30,000 bases of DNA from Ministeria vibrans ATCC 50519. Lineage: Eukaryota; Opisthokonta; Filasterea. This document shows, piece after piece, positions 1 through 11,700 of this stretch. Made by a program: the position numbers and the translations under genes. Position 1 is the stretch's first letter; every line of letters begins with the position of its first letter. The stretch spans positions 8,305-38,304 of the forward strand of contig CALSCP010002236.1 in NCBI GenBank assembly GCA_943704425.1, in the 5' to 3' direction. The notes below the pieces were generated by a model. The model was not told where the DNA came from. It made no database searches and worked only from the letters and a program-made list of their open reading frames with translations.

Positions 1-749
1 CAGCTGATGCAGGTGGTGCCCGTGATGAGTGCGTTGCAGCGCAGCAGTAGCAGCACTTGCCCCGATCTCTTCGGCATCTTGCTCAGGTACTTGGATGTGC
101 TCAGTGGGTTGTACCTCCTGTCTTTGAGTGGCGACGCGCTCGTAGGTCCGCTGAGGCTGGGCGTGTCTTGGAGACGCGCTCGCCACTCGTTTGTGGACAG
201 ACTCTCCGCTGCCTTCACGAGCTCGCCGTCCTTGACACGGTCGTAGCACAGGACCCGTCTTGCTGGCGCCCCCGCCGGCATTGGGTGCAGCGTCTCGAGC
301 GTGTTGAGGATCGACAGCGCGTGAAAGCGCTTTTTCGCTCTCGGAGCCGCCGCTGCTCTTTCCGGGGTGTTCGCCAGCAGTGCCTCGAACACCTGAGATG
401 CCAGGGGCACCACCGCGAGGGTCGTGCCTCTCGCCAAGTGTTGGAGCAGGCCCGCTTGCAGCGCTCTCGCACGGCCGGCGACCGGCTCAATGCCAAGCTC
501 ACCTTGCAGTCCCACCAGTGGTGCAAACTGTGGTGCGCGCGCGAGTCGTCTGAGGTCTTCGTTCTGCAAGAGGTTTAGCTCGTCGTACTTCCCTAAAGGC
601 AGCACAATCGTGGCTTGTCCAAAGTCCATCGCGCTCCTCACGGCCTGGACATACACGTTTCGTAGGGCACCCACCCGTAGGTCCCGCAGAAACACCCGCT
701 GCCACACAGCGCGTGCCTTGCCATATCGCTCCTTGATCCCCGCCGAGAA
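1..749 (-). CDS. Unrecognised protein, partial, runs off the left edge
   Basis: The minus strand stays open from a TAA at 752-750 to the window edge, about 249 codons. Third positions are strongly GC-rich, as in the other exons here. I do not recognise the family. The product begins with a basic, aromatic stretch (KERYGKARAVWQRVFLRDLR) and continues with helical, Ala/Leu/Arg-rich sequence. A Ser/Pro-rich part near the left edge may already be past a splice donor. The first in-frame ATG is at 629-627, but the coding-like sequence upstream of it suggests that an exon border near 735-749 precedes it and that the true start lies in an upstream exon I could not place. It is transcribed away from the ATG14 gene, so the two share the spacer at 750-962. 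That it is coding is fairly likely; its function is unknown. Confidence 0.6.
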
Positions 750-962
750 TTAATAGTAAAATAATCGTTCTTTTTCGCTTGACTGATCATGGACTGATCA
801 TTACCACTGTCCTAGTCAATACTGTCTACGGAGTACGCAGTCCTGAGACACAACTCACCCGAGTGATTGCCCGCGAAGGAGGGTGAGAGTGTAAGTAGCG
901 TTCCTCACTAACAGTTTTACTCTCTGCAAAATTTTACTTATATTTTTATTTTCTTCGGTACT
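750..962. promoter_or_regulatory. Spacer between two divergent genes with repeated GACTGATCAT
   Basis: This 213-nt stretch separates the minus-strand unknown gene from the plus-strand ATG14 gene and must hold both promoters. It contains a direct repeat of GACTGATCAT at 781-790 and 792-801, each copy with the palindrome TGATCA, and a near-palindrome TCACCCGAGTGA near 856-867. No TATA-type box is clear. Regulatory use is inferred from position only. Confidence 0.35.
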
Positions 963-2425
963 ATGTTAGAATGCGGTGCATGTGGAGAACGCCCACCCTC
1001 GACATGTGGCAGCTGTGTGAAGAAGAGGTTGGTGTCCGTTGGCCGTGTTAATTCGGGTTTTCACCGTTGAACCAATTTCAGTGTTCGACCGGCACAGAAA
1101 CGACGCGAAGCGGTGCTTGCGAAGCTGGACTCGCTCCGACAGCAAGCAGACATTGTAGTGGGAGCCAGCGACACGGTCGCTTTGCAGCAAAGGAAAAGTA
1201 CGACTGTGTGAACTTGAGGGGAAAAAAAAAGAAGAACACTGAACGTTTGTGTGTGGGTCGGTTTTTACAGCGCGACTGTACTTGCGACGACAACGCCTTG
1301 AACGCTTACGGCATGAAGTTCAACAGAAAGCTGCCTTGCTGGTGAAGCAGCGCGAGGAGTGCAAGCGAGTTGTGGCAATGGTGGCGAAGAGGCGGAAGCA
1401 TCTGGACAAGGGGCGTGCGGCGCTGGCCGATGCGGCGCTCCTTCCTGATCTGACACCGCCGCTCAAGGCACTTGACAAGGGAGAAAAGCGACTGCGCAAG
1501 GAGCGACAGAGATTGGTCCGGTCGCTAGACTTGCTCCTTCCGCTGCGCGTTGACAGCTCAAATTCACACATGTAAGGTTGGTGGGGTGTATTTAGTCATG
1601 CTACATAGTTTTATTTTTATTTTTATGCATAGGCAACGAGTGACATTGAATGGATTTGAGATTCCTGCGCCACCCACACAGCGTGGGCAACAGCAGCAAG
1701 ACAGTGGCGCCAGGACGCGTACGGGCACACTGCTGTCCAAGGAAGAGCTCTTGGGAGCGGTTGAGGTGCTTCAGTTTTACTTTGCGCAGTTGCAGAGTTT
1801 TACACAGTCACCAGGCAGTGCCTGTGAGGATGTACAGGTCAACCGGAAGCTGTTTCCAGCGCCCTTTGACCGTGATCAGTTTGCCGAGTCGGACTGGTTT
1901 GCGCATATTGACTATGGACTGAGACAACTGAATGTGCGGATTGTGGGATTCTGTTGGGAGTGCGGAGTGAGTGTGGAGTCGGAAGGGCTGTACGCACAGA
2001 CACTGGAGAACGTGAAGGCGGCAGTGGAGAGTGTGCGGATGGGGGCGAATGGGCCGTACCGACTGCGGAAGAGCACAGTGGTGCGCACGATCAAGGGACA
2101 GAGTGGGGGAGTACACGAGGGCCAGGGGCATCCCGGGGCGGACCCGTTGCTGATGCTGATTCCCGAGCAGACCGAGCAGAGCATTGCTGTTGAGAAGCAC
2201 TTTCGATCGCACTCAACCGCAATTGCCGAGGCGCCATTGGTGCACAAAGGGTCTAAGCTGAAGGCGAAGGGTGAGACGGGCACAGCGGCGAATGGCTCAG
2301 TGGGTGGCGGCCGTGGTGCCTCTGCTGCTGCACGTGTCGTGTACCCTGCCCGCATAGAGGATGCGTATGATCCGTCTGATGAGCTTGATTGGGTTTCGGT
2401 CCATCCTGAAGACTACTGTTTATAA
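963..2425 (+). CDS. ATG14: ATG14/Barkor-like autophagy protein, 4 exons, 424 aa
   Basis: Exons are 963-1027, 1082-1197, 1271-1571 and 1633-2425; all introns are GT-AG and phases match. The N-terminus has two cysteine pairs (C4xxC7 and C15xxC18), the signature of the ATG14 N-terminus. A basic coiled-coil region rich in Arg, Lys and Gln follows (about residues 23-145). Then comes a segment like the conserved ATG14/UVRAG core: a hydrophobic helix around KEELLGAVEVLQFYFAQLQ and a second around DYGLRQLNVRIVGFCW. Near the C-terminus DELDWVSV resembles the acidic TDWENL region of animal ATG14. ATG14 joins VPS34, VPS15 and Beclin-1 in the PI3-kinase complex I that starts autophagosomes. I see no clear C-terminal membrane-sensing (BATS) helix. 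The tight first three exons and small introns make the model firm; UVRAG is the alternative name. An AATAAA lies at 2436-2441, just after the stop. Confidence 0.82.
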
Positions 2426-2492
2426 TAACAATAATAATAAAACTATTGGTATCAGCGTGTGTATTTTACAGTATTAACTTTAGACAATTGCT

Positions 2493-3778
2493 TTAGAGAC
2501 GTTTGAGGTTCTTCTTCTTCTCCTTCTGCTTCTTCTCGACACGAGCCTTTTTGGCGAGTGCGTCGGGTCCTGCGTCGGTCGCGTCGAGTGCGGACGTGCC
2601 GCGGTCCTTCTTGGCTGCGCTGTGTGTGCGTGCATGCACGTCTGTCATCATGCGCGCCCGTTCCGCAAACGCCTCGTAGTCCTCCAGAAGCAGCTTGCCC
2701 GCTTCTTCGTTGAGCGCGCTTTCCGCGTTGGGCACCACCAGCAGACAACGGACCGTCATGAGCACATCTTTGATACCCAGTTCCGGCTTCCAGTCGCGCT
2801 TCAGCACATTGACACAAATATCGCCCGCCGACGACACGTTTGGATGAAAGATTTTGGTCAAAAAGATGCCTAATGAGTGTGAGAGGGAAAGAAGAGAGGG
2901 AGGGAGAAGGAAACAAAGCGAAGGAGTAGAGAGAAAGAAACAAAGCGATAGAGAGAGAGAGAGAGAGGAAGAGAGAGAGAGGAGGAGGAAGAAGAGAACA
3001 AAGATAGAGAAAGGGGAAGGAAACAAAGTGACGGAGAGAGAAAGAAACCCAGAGTGAGTAAGGACACAGACGAGTCGCAGCTGGTGCAGATCGCACCTTT
3101 GGGTGGAGCTGCGGGAAAATCATTGCCAAACACAAGACGCATTTCAAAGTCGCCGCCTTCAAAGGGAGTGCCAACTACAGATAGAGGTGCATGTGTGCGT
3201 GAGTGGCGGTGCGTGGGCGGGCGCCTGCGTGCGTCCTCCTGCGCGTACCAGGCCCATTGATGACGGCGCGAACTCGCGTGATGTCTTCGTCGTTGACAAT
3301 GACCCGGATGTCCTCCGGCGGCTCCGTCACAAGTGCTTTCAGTTCTCGGGCGATGCGCTTCATCACAGCGGGAGCGAGGTTCTCGTTTTGCTGTGCCAGA
3401 AGAAAATAAGATAAGCAAAAAAAAAAAAAAAGTACAGAAAGTTTGCCAAAGGACAAATTTCGTTTTTCAAAGTGATTGCGCCAATTTCAACACCACCTAC
3501 CGGTGCATGTCTCGGTGGTAAACTCAACAAGAGGCAAATGAATGCAAGGGGAAGACGCTGGACACGACAAAAAGTTTTTTTTTGGAAAGTCGTCCTGAGA
3601 TTTGTTTGCCGGTTGCAAACAGCTCATTAGGGCGGAGCGGTACGACTCTGGAACGACCTCGAGTCACATTGTACAGCACGGTGCAGTGTGTGTCGAAGGC
3701 GCTTGGAGGCCACAGCGCAAAGGGAGTGCGGCACGGGAGATGACACGATGACCCTCAAAGTTCATGACGTACCGACAT
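2493..3778 (-). CDS. UBE2S: Ubiquitin-conjugating enzyme E2 S (APC/C K11-chain E2), 200 aa
   Basis: Proposed exons on the minus strand are 3778-3773, 3390-3249, 3174-3097 and 2869-2493 (603 nt, phases consistent). The UBC fold is complete: [16 protein letters not shown] at the N-terminus, [20 protein letters not shown], then KIFHPNV and the active-site Cys in [19 protein letters not shown] keeps the glutamate that in human UBE2S (Glu131) supports Lys11-specific transfer. After the UBC domain comes a Lys-rich tail ending in NLKRL, close to the C-terminal LRRL that docks human UBE2S on the APC/C. This E2 elongates K11-linked chains on APC/C substrates in mitosis. Exon 1 is only ATG TCG followed by gtacgt; it is chosen because it gives phase 0, a good Kozak context and a product MSQNENLAP that lines up with the animal N-terminus. 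If it is wrong, the start would be the internal Met at VMKRIAREL. Confidence 0.88.
2880..3053. repeat. GA-rich low-complexity block inside a UBE2S intron
   Basis: This is purine-rich DNA on the plus strand (CT-rich in the sense of UBE2S), with interspersed GAGAGA runs. It holds three copies of a short motif, GGAAACAAAGCGA / AGAAACAAAGCGATAGAGAG / GGAAACAAAGTGACGGAGAG, at about 2909, 2936 and 3019. It lies wholly within the intron between UBE2S exons 3 and 4. Confidence 0.8.
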
Positions 3779-4093
3779 GGCGAAAGGTATTTGGTCGATG
3801 GCTGAGTAGTGGGTGGAGGAAGGTATTCAGATCAGACAGGAGCTGAAGTAGTTAGAACAAGTTTGGTGACTTGAGGGTCGAACAAAAAAAAAATGACGAA
3901 TAATTATAATAAAATATTATTATTCGGTCAGGCAAGAAGATCTCTTCGACTCTCTTGAGGAGTCTTGAGCAAAGGTCAATTTTTGGCCCATGAGTATCAA
4001 ACTATCAGTAGGAGAAAGAGTTGATTTGTAAACGACTGAATAAACGTCCGAACGGTAAAAAAGAAACATTAGAACTGTCGTTTAAACATTGCT
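3779..4093. other. Intergenic stretch between UBE2S start and eL36 end
   Basis: It holds the presumed UBE2S promoter and the 3' flank of eL36. The part around 3885-3930 is AT-rich, with a run of A and AATAAT-type sequence. No open frame with exon-like codon use was found on either strand. A plus-strand ATG at 3777 overlaps the UBE2S start but closes after ten codons. No RNA gene was recognised. Confidence 0.6.
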
Positions 4094-4560
4094 TTAGTGT
4101 GCTGCGGCCTTGCGCTGGGCAGTCAGAACATCCTGGCAGTACTCACGCTTAGCCTTGGCGCGCTTGTGTGTGCCGAGCTAAAACAGAGAGAAAAGAGAAA
4201 GAAAACAAAGTGAGTGTGTGTGAGAGACCATTTGGGACTGTGAAAGAAGTCATTTGGTACCTTCTTCTTGGCAAGACGGAGAGCACGCTTGTCACGGCCG
4301 ACCTTGAGCAACTCCATAAGGCGACGCTCGTAAGGGGCAAAGCCAGCGACCTCACGGACAACAGAGCGGATCTGAAAGGAGATGATCAGTCGCTCCCTCT
4401 CGCCCTCTCTCGCTCTCTCTCTCTCTCTCTTGTGTGTCGCTTGCTCGCTTACCATCTTGACACGCTTGTTAACGACACCCTTGACGGTGGCGCGCTTGGT
4501 GCGGGGTGTTCGCTTAGTGACGCTGTGGCCCTTTTGCATCCCAAAGCTGACTCCAACCAT
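4094..4560 (-). CDS. RPL36: 60S ribosomal protein eL36, 3 exons, 100 aa
   Basis: Exons on the minus strand are 4560-4453, 4371-4261 and 4177-4094 (36, 37 and 27 codons plus stop), all joined in phase 0. The product starts MVGVSFGMQKGHSVTKR and contains the eL36 core REVAGFAPYERRLMELLK and KRALRLAKKKLGTHKRAKAK. Its length agrees with the usual 100-105 residues. It is a basic protein of the large ribosomal subunit, near the peptide exit region. Both introns end in pyrimidine-rich acceptors; the first (4452-4372) carries a CT/GA repeat. The start at 4560 faces the RME-8 gene, so the roughly 170 nt between them, with a 27-nt poly-A, probably serve both promoters. Confidence 0.95.
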
Positions 4561-4673
4561 TGTACTCTGCGAAGCGGGGCAACACATAACATCACTCCGT
4601 TTAGCATCGCCGTGTACCATGCTGCACCCCCTCCCCCCAGAATCCGTATGCGCGAATCGCCATGTTCGCTTTC

Positions 4674-4704
<31 letters not shown>

Positions 4705-4728
4705 AATTGTTATGTCGCGATTGTTTCG
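4561..4728. promoter_or_regulatory. Shared upstream region of eL36 and RME-8 with A27 tract
   Basis: The two genes are divergent and only about 170 nt apart. The spacer contains an uninterrupted run of 27 A at 4674-4700 and a CCCCCTCCCCCC stretch near 4627-4638. Such rigid poly-A tracts often exclude nucleosomes at ribosomal protein promoters; that role here is inference from position. Confidence 0.4.
4674..4700. repeat. A27 tract
   Basis: An uninterrupted homopolymer in the spacer between the divergent eL36 and RME-8 genes. Confidence 0.95.
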
Positions 4729-5709
4729 ATGTCTGACATCCCGGTCCCTCCGCAAGTGACTGGCCTTCCTTTGATGCGTTGTCTGCGTGCTTTGCAGGCT
4801 GCAAAGTTCCTTCTTTTATTCTTTTGTGTCGACTTTTTGAGCAACAGTCGTTTTTTTCTTTCCTTTTTTTTCTTGTTCGTTCACCTTTTCAAATTGACAT
4901 TCACCGCCATCGCAAGCACTGAAGGGCCCTGCTCTCTGTAGTACAAGCGAATCTTCTGCATTGGGCCCAAGTGCGTCGCGACCATCAACCCCAATGGCAG
5001 GTGGGAGGGCTCAAACGGGAGCGAACTCCAACCGATCACATAATGTATAAATCGTCCGCTTGTCAATTTTAGTTGGGAGATGACCAATGTCTTTCCGTAC
5101 GGCAGCGATCTCACCGACATGACTCCTGGAAAGACACCCAATGAGTTCATCGTGCACACCAAGAAAGGTATAAACGTTTGGACATTTGACACACAAACAC
5201 ACACACACACACAATCATTGTCATCATAATAATTATAATTATTGTAATATCACTGTAGGCAGAAAAACGTTAACATTTAGTTGTGATTTCCGTGCTGAAT
5301 TGCTGACGGATGTTCAGGTAATGCCAATGAATGCGTTGTTGTTGTGTTTACTTTGATTGATTCTCGTCTTAGCGCTTCCGACATGTCTTTACGAGCAACA
5401 CGACCAAGCCCGCCTTGGCAACCTATCGCGCTCGAAAGGTATGATCACTTAACACCCCTGTGTATCTAAATTTGAGAGGTCACTTTGCTGTAGATCCACT
5501 GGTCGGAGGCACGCCGTGAAGTACAACTGACTGTGTACCCAGAGGGTCTTGCCCAACTTGACGGTCGCTCCGGAAAGGTTCTCTGCACCTACGACTACAA
5601 GGACATCTCGTCGTTTGCCACCATTTCCGACATCCCCGGTACATTTGTAGTGTCGTGTTCCAAAACAATCTCAGAAGACACACAATCTCACCCTCTCCTC
5701 TCCTTCCTT

Positions 5710-5741
<32 letters not shown>

Positions 5742-8700
5742 GCTTCACTCTCACACACACAAGGCGGTGTTGTGCTCTACTATGGCGGTGTGGGCCGTGC
5801 ACACGCCTTCATTCTCGAGAACCCCGCCGATATGACCAAGAAGGTACGGCCGTTTGACGTGCAGCCATTCATCATCTCAATCACTCTCATTCAACTCAAA
5901 AAAAACTTTCATAATTATCAATTCTCACTCTCACTCGTTCTCAATTCTCATTCTCATGCACTCTTATCCCACCAATTCTCTCATTTTCAATCATTTATTT
6001 ATCTCGAATCTTGTACCCACCGTTGTTAGGTGAGCGATGCGGCACTGCTGTACATTGGTCTGCCATTGCGAGGTCAGGGCAAGTCGGTGACCTATGAAGA
6101 GTTCCAACTGAACCGCCTCGGCCGCTTCAGTAGCGACGAGTCCATCACCTCCATCACCGAATTTATCTGTCAGAAGTTTAGTACGCGTCACGACGAGCCC
6201 CAGTCGCGACTTGTGTGTGTTACCGAGGTGTGTCTGGTTGAGCGTGATCCCGCGACCTACAGTGTGGTCACAGTGCGCGACTTCAACGACATTTTTGCGT
6301 TTGTACGTGACGAAGAGGACCTCCAGGGTCTTTCGATTGAGTACAAGAATGGCGATGTGCGCGTGTATCACTCAACTGAGCGCGACTCGCTCCTTGCCGC
6401 CGTCCTCGATGCCGCGCGCACTGCCGGCAACCGCGATGCCTTTATCAAAATGAACAACACCAATCGCGGCCATCGCATCGGACCACTCTATGCGCCCGTC
6501 GACGAAGACGTCGAGTCGCTCTGGCTCAAGACCATCATCAGCGGTGCCAGTGGCCAGGGGTCGGGCGCAGCAGGCGACAAGACCAGTGCCGGTGCACTCC
6601 TTGTGCGCTTCAACACCAACATTGGCTACTCGGGTTTGCGCCACACACGCACTTCTGAAGGTCTCTTTGCCGAGAACAAGGAGCGCCTCATCACAAGCGC
6701 TCTGCAGGCCCTCATGGCTCTGAGTCAGACGGTCGCCGATAGCGACGTGTCCACACTCGTAGAGATGTTCGAGGCGACGCGACGTCTCGTCTCGTGCAAG
6801 ACAGGCTTCGAGGGCTTCACTATGCTCACCGGCTGTCGCGAGGCCATTGGTCGCATGGTCATGCGGGGCTTCAAGACGCAGAGCGAAGGCGCCGCGTACA
6901 GTGCCGTTGATATGCTTGGTGCCCTCATGCAGCCCATGCACGACAACTACGACCTGGCGCAGGAGAGCGACAACAAGCGCTCGCTGCTCAGCAGCAAGTC
7001 GTTTCTCACGAACCTCGTCGACCGTCTGGCACACTACGCCAAGACGGGCACGGGTGCGCTCGTGACCGTCGCCCTGCTGGACTTTCTCACGTTTGCACTG
7101 TGTCCCCCTTACGCTGAGACCACGGACGCCGAGCAGTTTGACAATCTGCTTGAGACGGTGGCACACCTCGGTCGCGTTCTCTTCCGCCTCTTCCAACACC
7201 CCTCCATGGCCATTGTCAAGGCGGCCGGTCTCGTGATGCAGGCACTCATCGAGGAGGGCGACGAGGAGACGGGTCGTCGCATGCAGGCGCTGGCTCTGTC
7301 CGAGGGTGCGCTGCTGCGTCATTTCATCACGGCCGCTTTTACACGCTCGCAAGACACGCGAATGTTGGCGCATCGCGAACTGTCGCGTCACCTGGTGGGC
7401 CTGTGGGCAGCCGGCAATGTGAATGCGTCGCGTCTGTTGCAGCGCATGCTGCCTGCCGGACTCATTGGCTTCCTTGAGCTTGACATTGACGAGCACCCCG
7501 TGCCTCAAGACGAGTCGGTGAAGTACTCGCAGCGCGACACGCTCAAGACAGCCGTGGCGCTTACCGAAGCAAAACGCTCCGTGTTTGCCCATTGGCGCTC
7601 CAAGATTGGCTTCAAGCGCAAGGAGGACAAGAACCTCAATCGTCCCGTGACGCTGCGTCGTCGTCGCCAGCGCGTCAAGAAGGAGGGTCACTGGGCGCTC
7701 TTCTTTTACCACATCGCACGCGATCACAACCGCACGGATCTCATTTGGAACAGCAAGACTCGCGAGGAGCTGCGCGACGCATGTGAGGCCGAGCTGCGCG
7801 CCTTCCACGTCGACCGTGACCTGCGCAACGACGAAGTGATCGCTTGGAACCACGTTGAGTTTGTCGTCACGTATCCGTCGCTTGCCGAGGAACTCAAGAT
7901 TGGCGACCACTACGTGCGTCTGTTGCTCGAGTTTGGGGCGCAACGCGAAGAGATCCACGAACCCGTGGTCTTCTTCAACGACCTCTACCATCGCTTCCTG
8001 CTTGCCTCCACCGACACCATGCGGTCGTTGTGTCTGCAGGCCATGGCCAGCGTCTACACAACGTGCTTCGACGAGATTGGTACCTTCAACGACATGCCCG
8101 CCATCACAGCAATGCTTGCGCGTGCACCCAGCAAGATGCAACGCGACCGCTTGGTGCTCTTTATTGAGGCGCTGCTCCTCGACGAGAACAACGTGCGTCT
8201 CTTCATCGACGCCAACGGCATGCGTCAAATGATCGATCTCATGACCGTGGCGCACCTACACGTCGACCGCGAGCTGACGCCACTCCAGCAGAATGTCATC
8301 GAAGCGGGTGCAGACATGCTGCGTGAAGAGGAACGTGAGTGGTACTACACGGATCCACAGGAGCAACGCGCCGGTCCCTTTAACTTGACCGAGATGCGCG
8401 GTCTCTACGACAGCGGCACCATTCGCGACGCGACGCGGTGTTGGGCGCAGGGTATGGGCGCGTGGCGTCCGCTCGACACCATTCCGCTTCTTAAGTGGAC
8501 GCTCACGCCCGCCGGCGAGCAATCGGGTGTGCTCAACGAGACGGCACTGGCGCGCGCGGCACTCGACGTGCTCATTCGTGTCAGCTCGCACTACCCAAGT
8601 CGCGACCTTGAGGGTGCTATCATTCGGCCGTTGCCCCGTTGCAAGCGTGCCCTCTCCGACATGTCGCAGTTGCCACACCTTGTCAACGTGCTGCTCACGT

Positions 8701-11700
8701 TTGCACCGCCGCTGGTGGAGCGTGTTGCTTCGCTTCTCACGCTCATCATGGAGGACAACCCGGATCTACCACGTCTGTACACGACGGGCGCCTTTTACTT
8801 TGCTCTGATGTACACCGGCTCGAACATTGTGCCTATCAGCAAGTTCCTCGAGAGTGCCCACATGAAGCAGGCTCATCGCCAGGATGAGGAGTCCGCACAA
8901 AGCTCCCGGTCGCGCTCCATTCTGGCGCCGCTCCTGCCCCAGGCCATGGTGTGCTTTCTCGAGCATCATGGTGCCGCCAAGTTTAGCGAGATCTTCTTGG
9001 GCGAGTTTGACACGCCCGAGGCCATTTGGAATGCTGAGATGCGCCGCATGATGATTGAGAAGATTGCCGTGCATCTTGCCGACTTTTCGCCGCGTCTGCA
9101 GGGCAATCCTCGTGCCCTCTACCAGTACTGTCCCATTCCCCGCATCAACTACCCCCAGCTCGAGAACGAGCTCTTCTGCAACGTCTACTATTTGCGTCAT
9201 CTTTGCGACGAGACGAAATTTCCCGACTGGCCCATTCGCGATCCACTCGATTTGCTCAAGAGTTTGCTGCAGGAGTGGAAGAACGAGGTGGAGAAGAAGC
9301 CGCCGGGGATCACGTCAAACGACGCGCTCGAGACGCTCGGCCTGGAGCCCGGCTCGTCGCCCACCGACGCAGTCATCCGCAAAGCCTACTTCAAGCTCGC
9401 GACCAAGTACCATCCCGACAAGAACCCCGACGGTCGCGACATGTTCGAGAAGATCAACGGTGCCTACGAGTTTCTGTCGGCGCGCGCCGCCCAGTCGGTG
9501 GTCGATGGACCCGACCCGCGTCGTATTTTGTTGCTGCTGCGCGCGCAGAGCATTCTCTTCCGCCGCTACGCCGCCGACCTCGAACCGTACAAGTACTCGG
9601 GCTACCCCATGCTCATCAAGACGATTCAGTACGAGGCTAACGACGAGCAGCTTTTCAGCAAGGACACCCCGTTGCTGCCGGCCGCCGCCGAGCTTGCCTA
9701 CTACACGATGCGCGTGTCGGCCCTCAATGCCGAGGAGCTTCATCGCGAGGGTGGCATTGATGTGCTGACGGATGCGTTTGAGCGATGTGTCTCGGTGGTG
9801 GGCCAGGAGACAACCGAGGAGGAGACCAACGCGCGCATTTGTGTGCACCTCATTCGCTGCTTTACGACTTCGGCGCGCTTCGAGACGTGCCGCGACAAGC
9901 TCGCGCAGTTGCCGATTGTGGCGCGCGAAGTGGCGCGCTGCCTTACCATTCCCAAGGCACCCGTGCTGTCGCGCACGGCCGCCGAGTGCGTGAGCGCCTT
10001 TGCGATCGACCCGCGTCTGCAGGAGGCAGTGGTTGCGGCGGGTGCGCTGTGGCATTTGGTGCCGCCGCTGTTTGAGTACGACTACACTCTCACCGAGGCG
10101 GGTGTGGAGACGTCGGCCGAGACGAACACCCAGGAGGCGAAGAATGAGCGGGCGCGCGTGTGTCTGTATGCTTGTGCGCGCCTGGGCGGGTTCCTCTCGG
10201 AAGAGGAAGCATCGCCCGAAAACCAGCTGGTGCGGCGGTCGATGGCGGCCCTGCTGACGCCCTACCTGGCGAGCAAGCTGCGCGACAACAGTCCCGAGGA
10301 GACGCTCAAGTTGATCACGAGCAACGCCGAGAACCCGCATCTCATTTGGAACAACGGCACGCGCGCCGAGCTTCTCGAGTATGTGGTGCGTCAGCGCGAC
10401 AACATCTCGCGAGGCGAGCATGATCCTCAGGCGGCGCCTTCCTTTGTGTTTGCGCAGCTGCGCGACGAACTCAAGATTGGCGGTGTCTATGTGCGCGTGT
10501 ACAACTCACAGCCGGCCTTTGTACTGCACGACGCCAACCGCTTTGTGCGTTCGACCATTGGCTGGCTTGAGAAGGCGTCGGCGGCCGTCAAGGGACCTGC
10601 TGCGGCACCCAAGCCGGTGACGTATGTTGAACCGCCCAAGAAGGACGAGGACAAGCTGGACGAGGAGGAGGTTGAGGAAGAGAAGGAGGGTGAGGAGAAG
10701 GAGGAGAAGGAGGAAGGAGAAGGCGTGGAGGCAACGGCGGCGGCGGCTGAGGAGGAGGAGGAGGAGGAGGAGGAGAAGGAAATGTCGACGGAAGACGACA
10801 AGGCGGCGAGCAAGCCAGCGGCGAGCGTGGGCACTGAGCGTTCCAAGGTGCTCGAGTGCATGCGACAGACACTGCAGGCGCTGCGTCATTGCTTCATGAA
10901 CAACCCGGGCACTGAAGTGCACACAGTGCAGCGCATGCCACTCATGTTTTCGTTGTTGTCGCTGTCGGAGAACGAAGCGGTGCAGCTGCGTGCGCTGGAG
11001 TGCATTTTGTGCATCAGCGGCAGCGCACAGTGCCTGCAGGGCATGGCGACGTCACTGTCGGTCATCCCACACCTCACGCTGCTCATGGCGACGGTGCCTG
11101 CGTCGCACGAGACGGCGCTCAACACACTCATTGCATTGGCTAGTGTTAGCAAACTTGTGTCGGAGCTGCTGCTGCGTGGCGCCGTGCTGTTCACGCTGGA
11201 CGTGTTCTGCAACAGTCCCAAGCAGCAGATCCGTCTGCTTGCCGCGCAGACCATCGGCAAGCTCACGGGCGACAAGCTCGTTGGTCCGCGCATTGTTCTC
11301 TTTGTCAACAAGATCCTTCCGCAGATCTTTGTTGACTCTATGCGCGACAACGCCGAGGCGTCCGTCAACATGTTTGACACGAGCCACGAGAACCCCGAGC
11401 TTATCTGGAATGATGATGCACGCGACAAGGTACCCAACCTAGCTGTGTGTGTATGTGTTTTTGTATGTTCTGTTTTTTTTTTTTTTTTTTTTTTTTTTGT
11501 GAATTTTTTGAGTGTTGGTGGGGATTCAGGTTTGTTTGTACACCTTCTTTTTTTTATTCCACTTACTCTCACACACCCTCTCTGTCAGGTGTGTGCCGAG
11601 GTGAGTCGACTGCGTGCTCAGTTTGCGGAGAAACAAGCGACGAATATGGGTGCCAAGTTTGCACTGCCGGAGGACTTCTCGGTGATCTACGAAGACCTTG

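Noticed and set aside
3391-3456. N-terminal extension of UBE2S reading straight through to 3456
   Set aside because: It would need a TTG start and adds a Phe/Leu run that comes from the pyrimidine tract of an intron ending at cacag.
3777-3811. Plus-strand ATG GCG AAA followed by gtattt, a possible first exon
   Set aside because: The frame closes after ten codons and no acceptor or second exon with coding character follows before eL36.
3855-3895. GTTCGACCC on the minus strand, like a tRNA T-loop (B box)
   Set aside because: The DNA before it is a T run; no acceptor, D or anticodon arms can be folded.
6372-8255. 627-codon open frame on the minus strand
   Set aside because: It is antisense to the RME-8 exon, which has full homology on the plus strand; long antisense frames arise from the GC-rich third positions.
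9315-10421. 368-codon open frame on the minus strand
   Set aside because: Also a shadow of RME-8; His/Arg/Gln-rich with no recognisable domain.
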